Origin: Mesostigma viride
Taxonomy: Eukaryota > Streptophyta > Mesostigmatophyceae > Mesostigmatales > Mesostigmataceae
Direction of reading: 5' to 3'
Assembly: GCA_009746045.1 (NCBI GenBank)
Contig: RPFO01000853.1
Span: 23,376-87,375, forward strand
Length of the DNA: 64,000 nt
Shown here one piece after another: positions 11,832 to 22,000 of the stretch. The stretch's first letter is position 1. The number at the start of each line of letters is the position of its first letter. The position numbers were made by a program, and so were the translations under genes. Under the pieces are notes generated by a model. The model worked only from the letters and a program-made list of their open reading frames with translations. It did no database searches and was not told where the DNA came from.

Positions 11832-13310
11832 CTCCTTGACCACTTCAAGCAGGACTTTATCATCACGTGTGTTGACAAGAGTGCCAACAACTTTGCTTTC
11901 ATATGCAAGAAGCACTACCTTGCTACTTTGCAACACGAGTTGGCGTCCAGCCCTACCTATGTTCAGCGTGCACAGTCCACCGCCAGTATCACTGCTGCTC
12001 ATCGGGCTTTTCTGCACAGCCAAAACATTTTTGCTCGGGCATTCCTTAAGCGGCAGCGACGCGCCACCACCACTACGTTCCCATATCTGTATCTCACTCT
12101 TAAGCTGCACAAAACTCCTGTTGCTTTGCGCACCATTGCTGCGTCGCATTCAGCCCCACTGATGCCTCTCTCGAAAATCATCTGCCATGCTTTGAATGCT
12201 CTTCTCCCCGAAGCCAATGCATTATGGGTGGAGGTGATGTCGAATGCCGGGTATGAATGCGCTGGTAGTTGGATCGTCATAGACTCAGCCCAAGTACGCC
12301 TACGCCTTGCCGCCCTTAGCCGTTCTAAGACAGCAGCAGAGAAACGTATACCTATGCCCATAGCCACCTATGATTTCACCACTCTATATACCACACTAGA
12401 TTTGCACGATTTGAAAGCTCGTTTAGATAGCCTCCTTACTCGTCTGTATGCACGTAGGCCTCACGGGCGCAACCACCTGCACGTGCGTGTTTCTCAGACC
12501 AAGCCCACGGCAACGTGGCTCTCAGGGATCGCGGCAGGTGCTATCGTGCGGGATGGTTATAATTATATTATCACGAAGGCTGACCTTGTCCATTGGATCT
12601 CTTATCTTGTTGATAACACCTTCATCTGTTTTGCGGGCAATGTATACCAACAAGCTATCGGCATCCCTATGGGCACTAACTGTGCCGGGCTCCTTGCAAA
12701 CCTCTATCTATACACTTATGAGCTTGCATTCATGGAGAATCTCATTGCCTCAAACGATGATGTTCTCATCAGGCGTTTTATCCATACATGTCGATACATT
12801 GATGATGTCATCGCTTTCGACAACCCTGATTTCGCAACCCATTTGTATATCACCGCTGGTCTGCCTGGCATCTACCCGCAAGCGTCCCTCACATTAAAGC
12901 TCACGTCGGAGGATACTCATTGCAATTACCTCGATCTTAACATTACCCATAACAAGAAGGGCTGGCGTACGGCTGTCTATGATAAGCGCAAGGATCCTAA
13001 ATACCAGCAAATTCCTTTTATTCGTTACCCCGATATTCACAGTCTCCTTTCCCACACAGCAAAATATGGTGTTGTTCTTTCTCAGTTACATCGTTTTTCC
13101 CGTCTTTGTTCTTATCGTGTTGATTTCATCACGACTCTTGTTGAACTCTTGCAGCGTTTATTGGTCAAAGACTATGACCGAGCCATTATGCTCCGTCAAG
13201 TCCGATGTTTTTTGCAACGTCACCCACATCTGTTCGGTGCTGCCCCTTGGCACAAGCTCTACAAACAGGTCGTGGACCGGCTGGATCGCATAGTATCTCC
13301 GCACATCTGA
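11832..13310 (+). CDS. Reverse transcriptase of a retroelement, 5'-truncated
   Basis: A continuous frame runs from a stop just before 11832 to TGA at 13308-13310 (492 codons). Only non-ATG starts precede the conserved region, so the 5' end is probably missing, cut by the AATTG-tailed repeat at about 11805-11830. Landmarks in order are VDKSANNFAFICKKHY (RT N-terminal region), YDFTTLYTTLDLHDLKAR (motif A), AIGIPMGTNCAGLLANLYLY (motif B), CRYIDDVIAFDNP (motif C, catalytic YIDD) and HCNYLDLNIT (motif D/E region). A long C-terminal RYPDIHSLLSHTAKYGVVLS module follows. By recall this matches a group of single-ORF eukaryotic RTs seen in animal and protist genomes; placement in the Penelope-like order is possible but unproven. 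No endonuclease, RNase H, gag or integrase is visible. The catalytic frame is uninterrupted, suggesting recent activity. Confidence 0.85.
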   Translation, partial: LLDHFKQDFIITCVDKSANNFAFICKKHYLATLQHELASSPTYVQRAQSTASITAAHRAFLHSQNIFARAFLKRQRRATTTTFPYLYLTLKLHKTPVALRTIAASHSAPLMPLSKIICHALNALLPEANALWVEVMSNAGYECAGSWIVIDSAQVRLRLAALSRSKTAAEKRIPMPIATYDFTTLYTTLDLHDLKARLDSLLTRLYARRPHGRNHLHVRVSQTKPTATWLSGIAAGAIVRDGYNYIITKADLVHWISYLVDNTFICFAGNVYQQAIGIPMGTNCAGLLANLYLYTYELAFMENLIASNDDVLIRRFIHTCRYIDDVIAFDNPDFATHLYITAGLPGIYPQASLTLKLTSEDTHCNYLDLNITHNKKGWRTAVYDKRKDPKYQQIPFIRYPDIHSLLSHTAKYGVVLSQLHRFSRLCSYRVDFITTLVELLQRLLVKDYDRAIMLRQVRCFLQRHPHLFGAAPWHKLYKQVVDRLDRIVSPHI

Positions 13311-13383
13311 ACCCTGTGATGCCAGATCTCCTTTGCGGCCGTTCCGAGCTTGGCACTGGATTCGTTGTCCACATCGTCGCGTC

Positions 13384-13690
13384 GCTGCCGCAACACGATG
13401 TTTTCTGGCATCCGCGGGCTTTTGGTTCCCGCCGCACATTTGAAAGTGCTGTCCTCCGGCTTTTTGCCTTTGCACCGTGTGCAGTTCTTGGACGTTTGGA
13501 ATCATGGCATGGCTAACGTGATGACTGACTAGCTAGACCTTTTCAGTGGTTTTCCATTTGCGGGTATTTCCTCGTAAATGGTGGGAGAGCGATCGCAGCA
13601 ATGGTGCTCACCACTAGACACTCCCGGCCAGTTAGGCTAGAAACACACGCCCTGATCAAGCATGCTGTTTCCGGCCCCACCGTCTAGGTC
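13384..13690 (-). repeat. Dispersed repeat copy 1, with C-x2-C protein remnant
   Basis: About 300 bp here matches 27722-28020 directly at high identity, from CAACACGATG through CACACGCCCTGATCAAGC. On the minus strand it contains CTRCKGKKPEDSTFKCAAG, but the frame upstream reads ATG-CCA-TGA, a stop where the other copy has a cysteine codon. The 3' part overlaps the end of the reverse transcriptase frame only in shadow. It is probably part of a mobile-element family. Confidence 0.7.
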
Positions 13691-14124
13691 ATCTAGTCGC
13701 TCCACACGTAAGCCAGCCATAATTTCAATGCACAAGGATACACATTTCCATCACCATTCATCTTCATCATCCTGAACGACTCGAAAACGCGGACAAGATA
13801 ACGGCAGGCTCGAGCTACCATGCATGGTCCGGATTCTTCCGATTTCTGGCCTGCGCTGGTTGTCTCTTTGATAACTCCGTTGGGAGTATATGTAGCACAT
13901 AGCCCGTGAGAGGGGGCATATGGCCTATCATACATCCTAAGCTACTTCCTGCAAGGGTGGGGATGTAAAGGACCCTTGCTCTACTAGGTGCACCAGGGCA
14001 CGTGCATCCCCATGATCTTCAAGCTATGCCCAGTGAGCGAAGGGGGAGCCTGTCATGGGGGGGAAGATCAGCATAGCTATACAAAGGCTAAAGCGGGGCT
14101 CTCAGCAGAGAGTTACTCCCTGCA

Positions 14125-14315
14125 TTAATTAATTAATTAATTAGGACCATAACTCCGTTGGGAGTATATGTAGCACATAGCCCTGAGAAGGGGCATATGA
14201 GCCTATAATACATTCTAAGCTACTTCCTGCAAGGGTGGGAATGTAAACAACACTTGCTCTAGGTGCACCAGGGCACCCGCACCCTCATGGTCTATCACGC
14301 TATGCCCGGGTAAGG
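14125..14315 (-). mobile_element. Nested non-LTR insertion with 10-bp target-site duplication
   Basis: A 191-bp insert begins on the plus strand with (TTAA)n, then CATAACTCCGTTGGGAGTAT. It is flanked by ACTCCCTGCA at 14115-14124 and 14316-14325. The homologous copy at 9.58 kb reads straight through this point (minus of 9575-9592), giving an intact empty site. Confidence 0.88.
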
Positions 14316-14576
14316 ACTCCCTGCATGGGCACAACATACTCTAAATAAAGCTAGGCATCATCTGGAGTGTGGCTCATCATAGGCACACATGTACATGATT
14401 AAATAAAGCGCGTGGCTTAGCTGGGATAGTGCCTCTAGGAGGCGTACATGTACATGGCCACGGTCTATCTATTCTACACTACTACTGCGGTATTCCCCTG
14501 AGCTGGGGCGTCTGGAGTCGCTGGGGCCGCGGGGGTCGCCTGCCAGGGCTTGTGGCCGACGTAGATGGCCGCCCCC

Positions 14577-15891
14577 TTAATTCCAGTACACCGGCTGGCC
14601 CGCCTTGGTCTGCCGGAGCTGGAGGTAGGTCGGCCATAGCTCCCGTCGCCGTTGTTGCTGCGCCAGGGTCAGGTCGTCATCAAGGGTGAAGAGAGTCTTC
14701 TCGAGCCGCTTGCGGCGTCTGAGAAAAGAAATCTTGTCCGCCGGGGTCTTAAAGGTGAGAAGGAGCGGGGGCGGCCCTGCCTTACCCCGCGCGCGGGGAA
14801 GGCGGTGGGCGGCCAGCTCGATCTCACCAGTAAGGCCCATCCATGCGATCAAGGATTTCTCTCTCAAAAGCACGTGCAAGCTTCTCGGAATTCTCACCTT
14901 CCTCCATCTTGAGATTCTTGACAATGACGTTAAGGCTGCGCTTGGCGAGCTCGGCCTCCTCGCGGAGGTCAAGCGTCTGCCGCTGGAGCTGTGCTGCGAC
15001 GGCGGAGGTGGTGGAGGTGGTGTGCTGCTTAAGCATGTCCGCCCAGGTCGTGATGGGAGGAGCATCGCCGGCCAGGCCAGCAGGGGCTGGCTTGGCGGCA
15101 ATGTCCTTCACCGCCTGGGCGGTGAGGCCGGCGGTGTTCTGCAGGACCTCGATGGCGATTGCGTTGTCTTTAAGACGCTGGTCGATTTCACGGAGCTGGG
15201 CGGTGATGGCGTCGGAGGTGGGGGTGGTGGCGGTGGAGGAGGCGAGGAGGGTGGCGGTGGCGGTGGGGATGGTGGGGAGCTCAGCAGCCAGCGTGTGACG
15301 CACAGCTGCCACATCTGCAGCTAGGGGCGTCACGTGCGGTGAGAGGGCTTCGTTGAGGTGGAGGAGGAGGGCGGATTCGGTCAGGGGGATGGGGCGCCAG
15401 ACGTCAATGGCACAGCGCTGAAGGATGGAAAAGAGGGCAGCAAGCTGAAGGCGCGGTCGCGTCCAGCCAGTCAGGTCAGGTGCACGAGGCTGGAACTGGC
15501 CGTCAGACTGGCTGCGGAAGCATTTATGGCGTTGGAGGCGCTGGCACAGGTCGAAAATGGAGGCATACGACCCATAAAACAAAAGCTTCAGGATCCGGAT
15601 AGGTGGCCTGTCGAAATAGCCGTGTCTGTTGACGTCGAAGGTGGAAAATAACTCGTCAACGTCAAAGTCGTACTCAGACCAGCTAGGTTCGGTTGGGCGG
15701 CTGCGTTTGGGCTCGGGCGAGGCTGAAGGCGAGGCGGGGAGCCCGGGAGGGTGCTGGGCGACTACTAGTGCGCGGCTAGTGTCACTGCCGCCTGCCGGAC
15801 CTGATGGCGAAGCTGCAGCCGAAGCTGCAGACGTATTTTCATTGCCGAGCGCAGCCGTCAGGCTGCGTTGCGTCGATGGGCGTTTGCTCAT
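14577..15891 (-). pseudogene. ORF1 protein of the non-LTR element, frameshifted
   Basis: The frame from ATG at 15891 runs 355 codons, with a Ser/Ala-rich N-terminus, a central helix-rich stretch (ITAQLREIDQRLKDNAIAIE, coiled-coil-like) and LNVIVKNLKMEEGENSEKLA, the start of an ORF1p-type RNA-binding module. It stops at 14824 (DRMDGPYW). The next frame continues the module: GPPPLLLTFKTPADKISFLR then LFTLDDDLTLAQQQRRRELW, ending at 14577. These match the layout of L1-type ORF1 C-terminal domains (LLxxF...DK...L, dDLT...R..LWP). A single frameshift near 14825-14850 therefore inactivates the gene, or is a sequencing error. The product would be a nucleic-acid chaperone for retrotransposition. Confidence 0.75.
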
Positions 15892-16160
15892 CGCATATTG
15901 CGTAATAGCGTCGGAAAATTATATCAGCATGTGCGTCTTAGAAAGACGAAGCGATTTTGATATTCACGACTAAATTCGGTGCTCAAACGTGAAAGTTATG
16001 AGCGCCGCCGTCAGCCATGGGTACCTCGTGGCTCGTGGCTCGTAGGCATTGCAGGGAGACAGAGTGCATGCGGTATAAGGGCATGCATGCTTCGCATTTC
16101 TGATGAGATTAGGCAGTGTAGAATAGTGTTTGCAGGACATCTTGCCCGAACCAGTCTAGG

Positions 16161-16610
16161 ATCAGGTAGACACCGCCCTTGGTCTGGCCGGCCCCGGCGC
16201 CCAGCGGCTTGGCCAGCCAGGGCGGCATATTCTGACGTGTCCTGGCCCCAAGGACAAAACCAGAAGGGTTGGTAGACCAGCCATCAACTACAATGCAGAT
16301 CAGCTGCTGGCCGACCTCATGGTCCCAGCTCAGTTTGAACACCGCATTTCCCGATCCCTCTCTTTAGCGTGGACTGCCATGCAGGACAAGAAGAGATGGC
16401 AAACCAACGTCTAGGTCCACACGCCAGCCCCTGTGGGCGCAAGCCCCCTCCCCCCAGGAGGAAGGGGCGCTTTACTGACTATAGAGCAGCTAGGATTTTG
16501 GAAAATCAGATTAATTAGCTTCTGTTAGTGTTTTGCGGCTCCGTTCACCCCCACCCACCAGCAATGGAGTACGTGCTACATGATCTCCCAAAGGAGTCAT
16601 GTAATAGTTT
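16161..16610 (+). mobile_element. 5'-truncated non-LTR fragment: ORF2 C-terminus plus 3' end
   Basis: A plus-strand frame reads KTRRVGRPAINYNADQLLAD, LMVPAQFEHRISRSLSLAWT, AMQDKKRWQTNV and a stop at 16412-16414. It is followed by a CCAGCCCCTGTGGGCGCAAG block shared with the 11.6- and 47.9-kb copies, and by the family terminus GTGCTACATGATCTCCCAAA-GGAGTCATG. The 3' end abuts ATCAAGGAGACAACCAGCGC at about 16613-16632. It is non-functional. Confidence 0.75.
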
Positions 16611-17175
16611 TATCAAGGAGACAACCAGCGCTATACTGTTAAACTGCGTCACGTGGGCCGTATACCTCCTCCAATGATGCGACAACTACTGCTAGTGATT
16701 CCTGAACAAAAGGGCGGCCTTACAATTCATTCGCTAGGCCTTTTGCTATGGCGAAGCTTTATTACACCCACAGTAGTTGCTGGACTCTCCCAGTCGGCAG
16801 TTTAAATGGACCTGTGGCCTGCCGCAATGAGAGAAGGCAGTGGTCCCTGCCCCTGTTTTGCTGTCCATCAATCAGGGATGAAAGGGACCTACTCAAAAGT
16901 TGGTACCCCATGACTCTCCCGATGGAGGCACTTCCATGAACGAATGAAACTTCTGGCTGGCATCTAATGATCTAAGTAAGTAAGTAATCTACTCTAGAAG
17001 AAAGAATTTCTAGCCTTAGCAGGCGGCAGCTTTGCAATCAAATGGTCCTGCCAAGGCCTTGTTACAAGGTGTTCACTCGTAACACATGCCAATGATGGTT
17101 CATGATGAGCCATGACCGCTCACAACTTTGTCAATCCTCACCCAACTGGTCATGAGCCTGGCAGCATGGCTCGCC
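16611..17175. other. No gene recognised
   Basis: Intergenic sequence between the retroelement fragment and the 3' end of the LIM-domain gene; probably contains that gene's 3' UTR. Short frames lack recognisable features. Confidence 0.6.
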
Positions 17176-18036
17176 CTATCGGCCGCCGCAGGTTGAGCAG
17201 ACCGGTCGATTGTTCCTGACGTAAAATGACCCTGTCAGGCGGCGGCTGCAGTAGGAGCACTTGAAGCACTCCTTGTGGAAATGGCGGCCCAGAGCGATGA
17301 TGGTCGACTTTGGTTGGTCGCCGTTGAAGTTGGGGCCCTCCGTCCCCGTGCAGGGCTTGCCGCAGGTGAAGCACTGGGGGGCCACGTTGCTGGCGTAACA
17401 ATCCTCGCACACGGCAGTCGACTCGCCATGCGGCCGGAACTTCTCCATCTCTCCATCCTCATCCACAAAACTCTTCTTGCACAGCTCACAGCAGAAACAG
17501 TCCGCATGCCATTCCTTATCCATGGCCGTGATGACCTTGCTTTGAATGGTTTTCTTGCAACCGGCGCACGTGGATTTTCCGGAAGTCGAGGACCGGCCCG
17601 CCTCTTTCGTCTCTTGCACGGCCAGCTGCTTCTCGGCCTTGGCCGCCTTCCTCTCGGCCTTTCGCTGCTTGTTCTTCTTGTTGTTGGATTGTTTGTTGCG
17701 GGGCAAGGATGAGGCTGGCTGAGTCGCCGTCACGGCCTTGCCGGCAGGTTTACCTGACGATTTCGGCTTCACGGCAGGGAACCGGAACGGAGAGGCTGTG
17801 CCCGCGCTTTTACTGCCCTGTGCCCGCGAAGCTGAACCACGTTGACGACCCCCCATCCATTTGAACATCTGTGTCAAAACCAGGGCGCCCACGCCTATGG
17901 CGGCCGCCAATGGGAATGCGCCGTGGTTGAGAACTGCAGAAACCTTCGATTGCCCCTTAGCTGTTGCAGTTTCCTCCTTGGCTTCGGCCTGACCGGCCCG
18001 CCTGCTATGTACTTCCTCTGTCCAGCGTTTTGTCAT
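17176..18036 (-). CDS. Membrane-anchored protein with two LIM domains
   Basis: Single-exon frame of 286 codons from ATG at 18036; the frame extends to 18081 but only with non-ATG codons. A hydrophobic segment (FPLAAAIGVGALVLTQMF, about residues 41-58) suggests one transmembrane helix after a charged N-terminus. A Ser/Lys/Ala-rich basic linker with KKNKQRKAERKAAKAEKQ follows. LIM1 spans about 157-213 (C157, C160, H177, C180, C183, C186, C210, C213). LIM2 spans about 222-283 (C222, C225, H254, C257, C260, C263, C280, C283). All zinc ligands are present. LIM domains are protein-interaction zinc fingers, and this arrangement suggests a scaffold tethered to an internal or plasma membrane; partners and membrane are unknown. 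The protein ends six residues after RPVCSTC. It is divergent from the TOG-domain gene. Confidence 0.85.
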   Translation of the reverse strand: MTKRWTEEVHSRRAGQAEAKEETATAKGQSKVSAVLNHGAFPLAAAIGVGALVLTQMFKWMGGRQRGSASRAQGSKSAGTASPFRFPAVKPKSSGKPAGKAVTATQPASSLPRNKQSNNKKNKQRKAERKAAKAEKQLAVQETKEAGRSSTSGKSTCAGCKKTIQSKVITAMDKEWHADCFCCELCKKSFVDEDGEMEKFRPHGESTAVCEDCYASNVAPQCFTCGKPCTGTEGPNFNGDQPKSTIIALGRHFHKECFKCSYCSRRLTGSFYVRNNRPVCSTCGGR

Positions 18037-19065
18037 TTCGGAAACACTGATGGATAGAACACGTTTATAAACAGAGCTCACTGGTTAGTCCATGAGAAGG
18101 GAAAAGTGGCGTCTCCAATACTGGTCTATTACCCAAGTAAATCGCCTGTGCCGGCTGTGCGCGCCCTGCCCGAATTCCCGTCGATGTCGAAATGAAGACA
18201 GGGCCAATTGCGGCAGCAAGCCGACGTCGTTCAATTTGCAGCCAAGAAAGCAACCATTTTATTGTGTTCGCGAGCTAAGCCCAAAGCAGCAATTGATAAT
18301 GAGCGAAATTAAGAGCAGGACTTGACGCATGTAAACTGCAGGTCACTGCGCAGCCGAATAATTTGCCTCCCACGCGCGCGCATGGTTTGGCGTGCGTGGC
18401 ACACTGGCCACGGATCGTTTATCCGTCCCACTCGGCTCCATGCCTACATGTATCAGGTGCAAGCAACCAGCAATCAGGGGGAGGCTTGAGACGGGCGCCA
18501 GGCCGCCAGCGAGCTGCCGCATGCAAGGTACTACAGTATCCTGCGGTTCCGCTTACAGCATGCAAGGTACAACATTACTACAGTTGTTCTCCTGCAGTTC
18601 TTCAGATTTTGACTGCTGGAATCGAGCGGGTTGCTGGAGAAGATGGAACAAAACTTCCGTACTACCTCCATGTATGTACTTGCTACACCTCGACAAGAAT
18701 AGCGCCGCGTTCTAGCCGTTGGCACTCAACTCGACTGTGTTGACCGTATGCCAAGGCCGGCTCGTAGCGAGTCGGAGCGGAGAAATTTTTGTTTGGAGCA
18801 ACGCGGGCGAGAATACCGACAGAACTCACGAGAGGGCGAAGGGGGGAAACCAAAATTAAGGACAGCGCAATTTGCTCTGCTCACGCCGTTGCCTCCACCA
18901 TTATCAAGGAGACAATTATGACGTTTGATTTGTCTGTAAACCTGCTGTAATACGACTGCGATGCCCTCCTGCAACATTTTATTATTTGATCGCTAGGGAG
19001 TGCACTAACGTTTGGTAACCAGAGTTCCGAGTCGGGAACAGTAGGATTGCTCGCAACACATCTCA
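18037..19065. promoter_or_regulatory. Shared intergenic region of two divergent genes
   Basis: About 1.03 kb separates the start codons of the LIM gene (-) and the TOG gene (+), so both promoters must lie here or partly in untranslated leaders. GCATGCAAGGTAC occurs twice at about 18521 and 18557. A TTATCAAGGAGACAATT string at 18901-18917 matches the retroelement-target motif seen at 16.6 kb. I cannot place a TATA box or start site with confidence. Confidence 0.45.
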
Positions 19066-22000
19066 ATGACATCTGGCCCTGCCCTTCGTGAACTCAATTT
19101 CAACGATCATTGCCTTGACAGCCTTTTCTCTTCAGCCCTAAAGTCCTCTAAGCCAGGGGCAGCTGTCGCATCGTTACTGCTGGAGAAGGCCTCGGGGGGC
19201 GACGAAAACGCACCGGCTGCTATGCCGGTCACCCCAATCCCCATAGTTGTAAATGCAGAATGCGTAGCTTCGAATGCGGCACCAGAGGGCTCCCCAGCAG
19301 GGGGAGACGCGCCGAGTGGAACCACACCACGGAAACCACGGAAAGGCCCAAGCGGTCCCCTTGCCGTTGGGGCAGCCCTGGAGAAGACTGTTAATGGTCC
19401 CCGCACGCCGCGACGAGTTCCCAGCGGAACTCTTTCGCCTGATGTCAGCCGAGCTAGCGAGTCTGCTCGAACTCCACGCACGCCGCGCACCCCAAGCAGA
19501 AATGTGAGCGGGAATCTAGGCGATGGCGCGGCCGAGGCTCACGAGCAAGTGCGCAAGCCTCGCAAAAGCCCGAGCGGGCCGATATCTGCGGACGGCTTGC
19601 CAGCGGAGGGAGAGGTTGTCGTGGAAATCGAGTATCCCGAAAGCAGCAGCTTGAAGCCTTTGGAATCGCCTGCACTTGCTGCTAAGGTATGCGATGTTGG
19701 TCGGTTATGGCGATTGGCGGAGGACCAATAGCATCCCATGATCGGGAGCACTAGCAGCATTTATGGCCTTAAGGCGAACATGCTGGTATACATTTGAATC
19801 TACCCTCGCCAGTCGGCACCAGCAGGTCAATTCAACAGCTCTACAGAAGTAGCCTGTGCGAAGCTGCGATTGCGACAGCATTTCAGAAGCTTGATGCATG
19901 TATGGATGACTCCCGCCACTAGTGCAAACTGCCTAGTGCCATTTCACACCAATCATCACAGATGTGTCCCTGGATGGCATGCAAAACGGCTGGCTTTATG
20001 CAGACGGGTTTGGTATTAGCAGAATTATGGCTTCATGGTACGTGTGCTACGGCACAGCTTTGAAGCCGGTGGGCATTGCACTTGTTGTTACTGCCCGCCA
20101 GCACGCCACGAGATTAGCGAAAATGTACTGCTTAAATGGCTTATCTGTTCCCAATCCTCAAGTGTCGTCGATCTCTTCTTGTCCTTTGTTTCAGCAGCAG
20201 GGTATCAGCAGCTATGCCTCCACTGCCAGGGGTAGCGGCTGCCCCTCCCTCACCACTGGGGACCATGGTGGCTACTCCCCCTACTGCTAGGGGTAGCGCC
20301 TGCCCCTCCCTCACCACTAGGGGCAATGGCTACTCAAGCCATGGCTCTGCCGTGTGAAATGATCGACTTTATGTGCGCGTGTAGCATTAATGCGTGTCCA
20401 CAACAGGAGAGGACCGTTTGCAGTTGACACCTTTGGCACCTTTTGATACACCACCTTGCCTATCGGCATGCCTCGACACCGTATCAACGCGTAGCGCAGC
20501 GACACGCCATGCCACAGTGCCGCCCTCGACGTACCCGACGGAGCTATAGACATCAGCTATGCATCCCGCCTGAACGTGGCCCTTCCCTTTCCATCAAAAT
20601 AAATGACCCTCCCATTGGAAGAAATTACCTTCCCATTATACAAGTGACCCTCCCATTGTAAAAAAAAGTGGCCCTCCCATTAAAATCTATGACCCTCCCA
20701 TCATAAAAAGTGACCCTCCCATTAAAATTGAAACTTCACTCTCACCCCGAACAGTTCCTTTCAGTGCGATTACGTTTTCTGTCATTCTCAATCCCTTCTT
20801 TTTCTCTGGTTATGCGATCCCTGCCGCAATAGGGCTGCGCCTGCCCTGCCCTGCCCACTTTGCAGCGCCTGTCCTCTCACGTCCTTTCCGTCCTGCCTAC
20901 TCTGATGTGCCCACTGTTCGGTCCAGCTGTTCACTTGCTTGGTTCCTACTCCGCCCTCCCTCTCAAGGATGCCTCCCTTCTATGTGCCCTGGTCTGTGCC
21001 GGCACTACCATGCCACGTCTTCGCTCCGGTTTCTGCACTACCTATTTGTCACTGCCACCCTCCCATTTCCACCCTACATTTTTGTCCCTGCCTGATGGGC
21101 ATGCTACCCCACCCGGCTCTTTCTAACATGTCTTTCCGCTGTTTTGATCACTGCTGATTTGTTTGTTTAATCAAACACTGTTTGGTCACTGCGCTGCCTT
21201 GGTCATTGTACGGTTTGCGTAGGACATCCTGGACAAGCTCAAATCGCCCGTCTGGCTCACCGCATGCGCGGCCATGACGGCCGTGCGCCAGATGGCGCTG
21301 TACCACGCGCCCATCGCGGGAGAGCACCTGCCGTCCATCATGCCGCAGGTGGGGACCGCACACGACAGAGAACATGCACTGCGAGGTCGGGTTGCAGGTG
21401 GCAGCATCGTGCGGGCCATAACCAAATGATCATTTAAGCGCTGCTCTTATGGCGTATGCAGGTGCACCTCAGTTGTGCACCCCGAGTAGGTGGCAGTTTA
21501 CACCCACCACCTGCAGGTTGTCGCCTAGAATGTATTAAAAACCATACGCCCCTTCTCAGGGCTATGTGTTACATATCCTCCCCACGGAGGTATGTTCTTA
21601 ATTAATTAATTAATTATGGCGTATGGCAGCAAATTGAAGCAAGGAGGGTCATTGTGTACTGTAGTCAATGGTTATGGTTTACCGTGAATTGTTACAGGTT
21701 CACTATGGTTCATGATATATGGTTGATCATATATTGTTACAGATAGTGATGGTGCCTCAGTTGGAGGAAAGGTATAGGATTGTGACCGTGTGCATATTGA
21801 GAGCGATGACGGCAAGACAGGCGCAGGCGGGTGGCCCATGTTAGGCTGAGCGCGGATGTAAGTGAGAAGGTGGGTGGGTGGGTGGAGGTGCATAGCGATA
21901 ATGGGCAGCCAGGTGGTGTGGTGGTGGGTGGTGGAGAGTTATTGCAGAGGTGTGCATGTCATTCTGATGTTGTGCGCATACTTCGTCCTTACTCGCCCCA

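Larger units (their letters stand above)
13871..16030 (-). mobile_element. Non-LTR retroelement with ORF1 and 3' region, no ORF2
   Basis: In minus orientation it contains the ORF1 gene (15891 to 14577), then a roughly 700-bp 3' region ending CTCCCAACGGAGTTAT at 13871. ORF1 is followed directly by this 3' region, so no reverse transcriptase frame is present and the copy is a deletion derivative. A related element is nested at 14125-14315. The 3' end abuts ATCAAAGAGACAACCAGCGC (minus strand) with no simple-repeat tail. The 5' boundary near 16.03 kb is approximate. Confidence 0.75.

Noticed and set aside
14686-15324. Plus-strand frame of 212 codons over ORF1
   Set aside because: Glycine-rich shadow of the minus-strand ORF1, which has the recognisable domain pattern.
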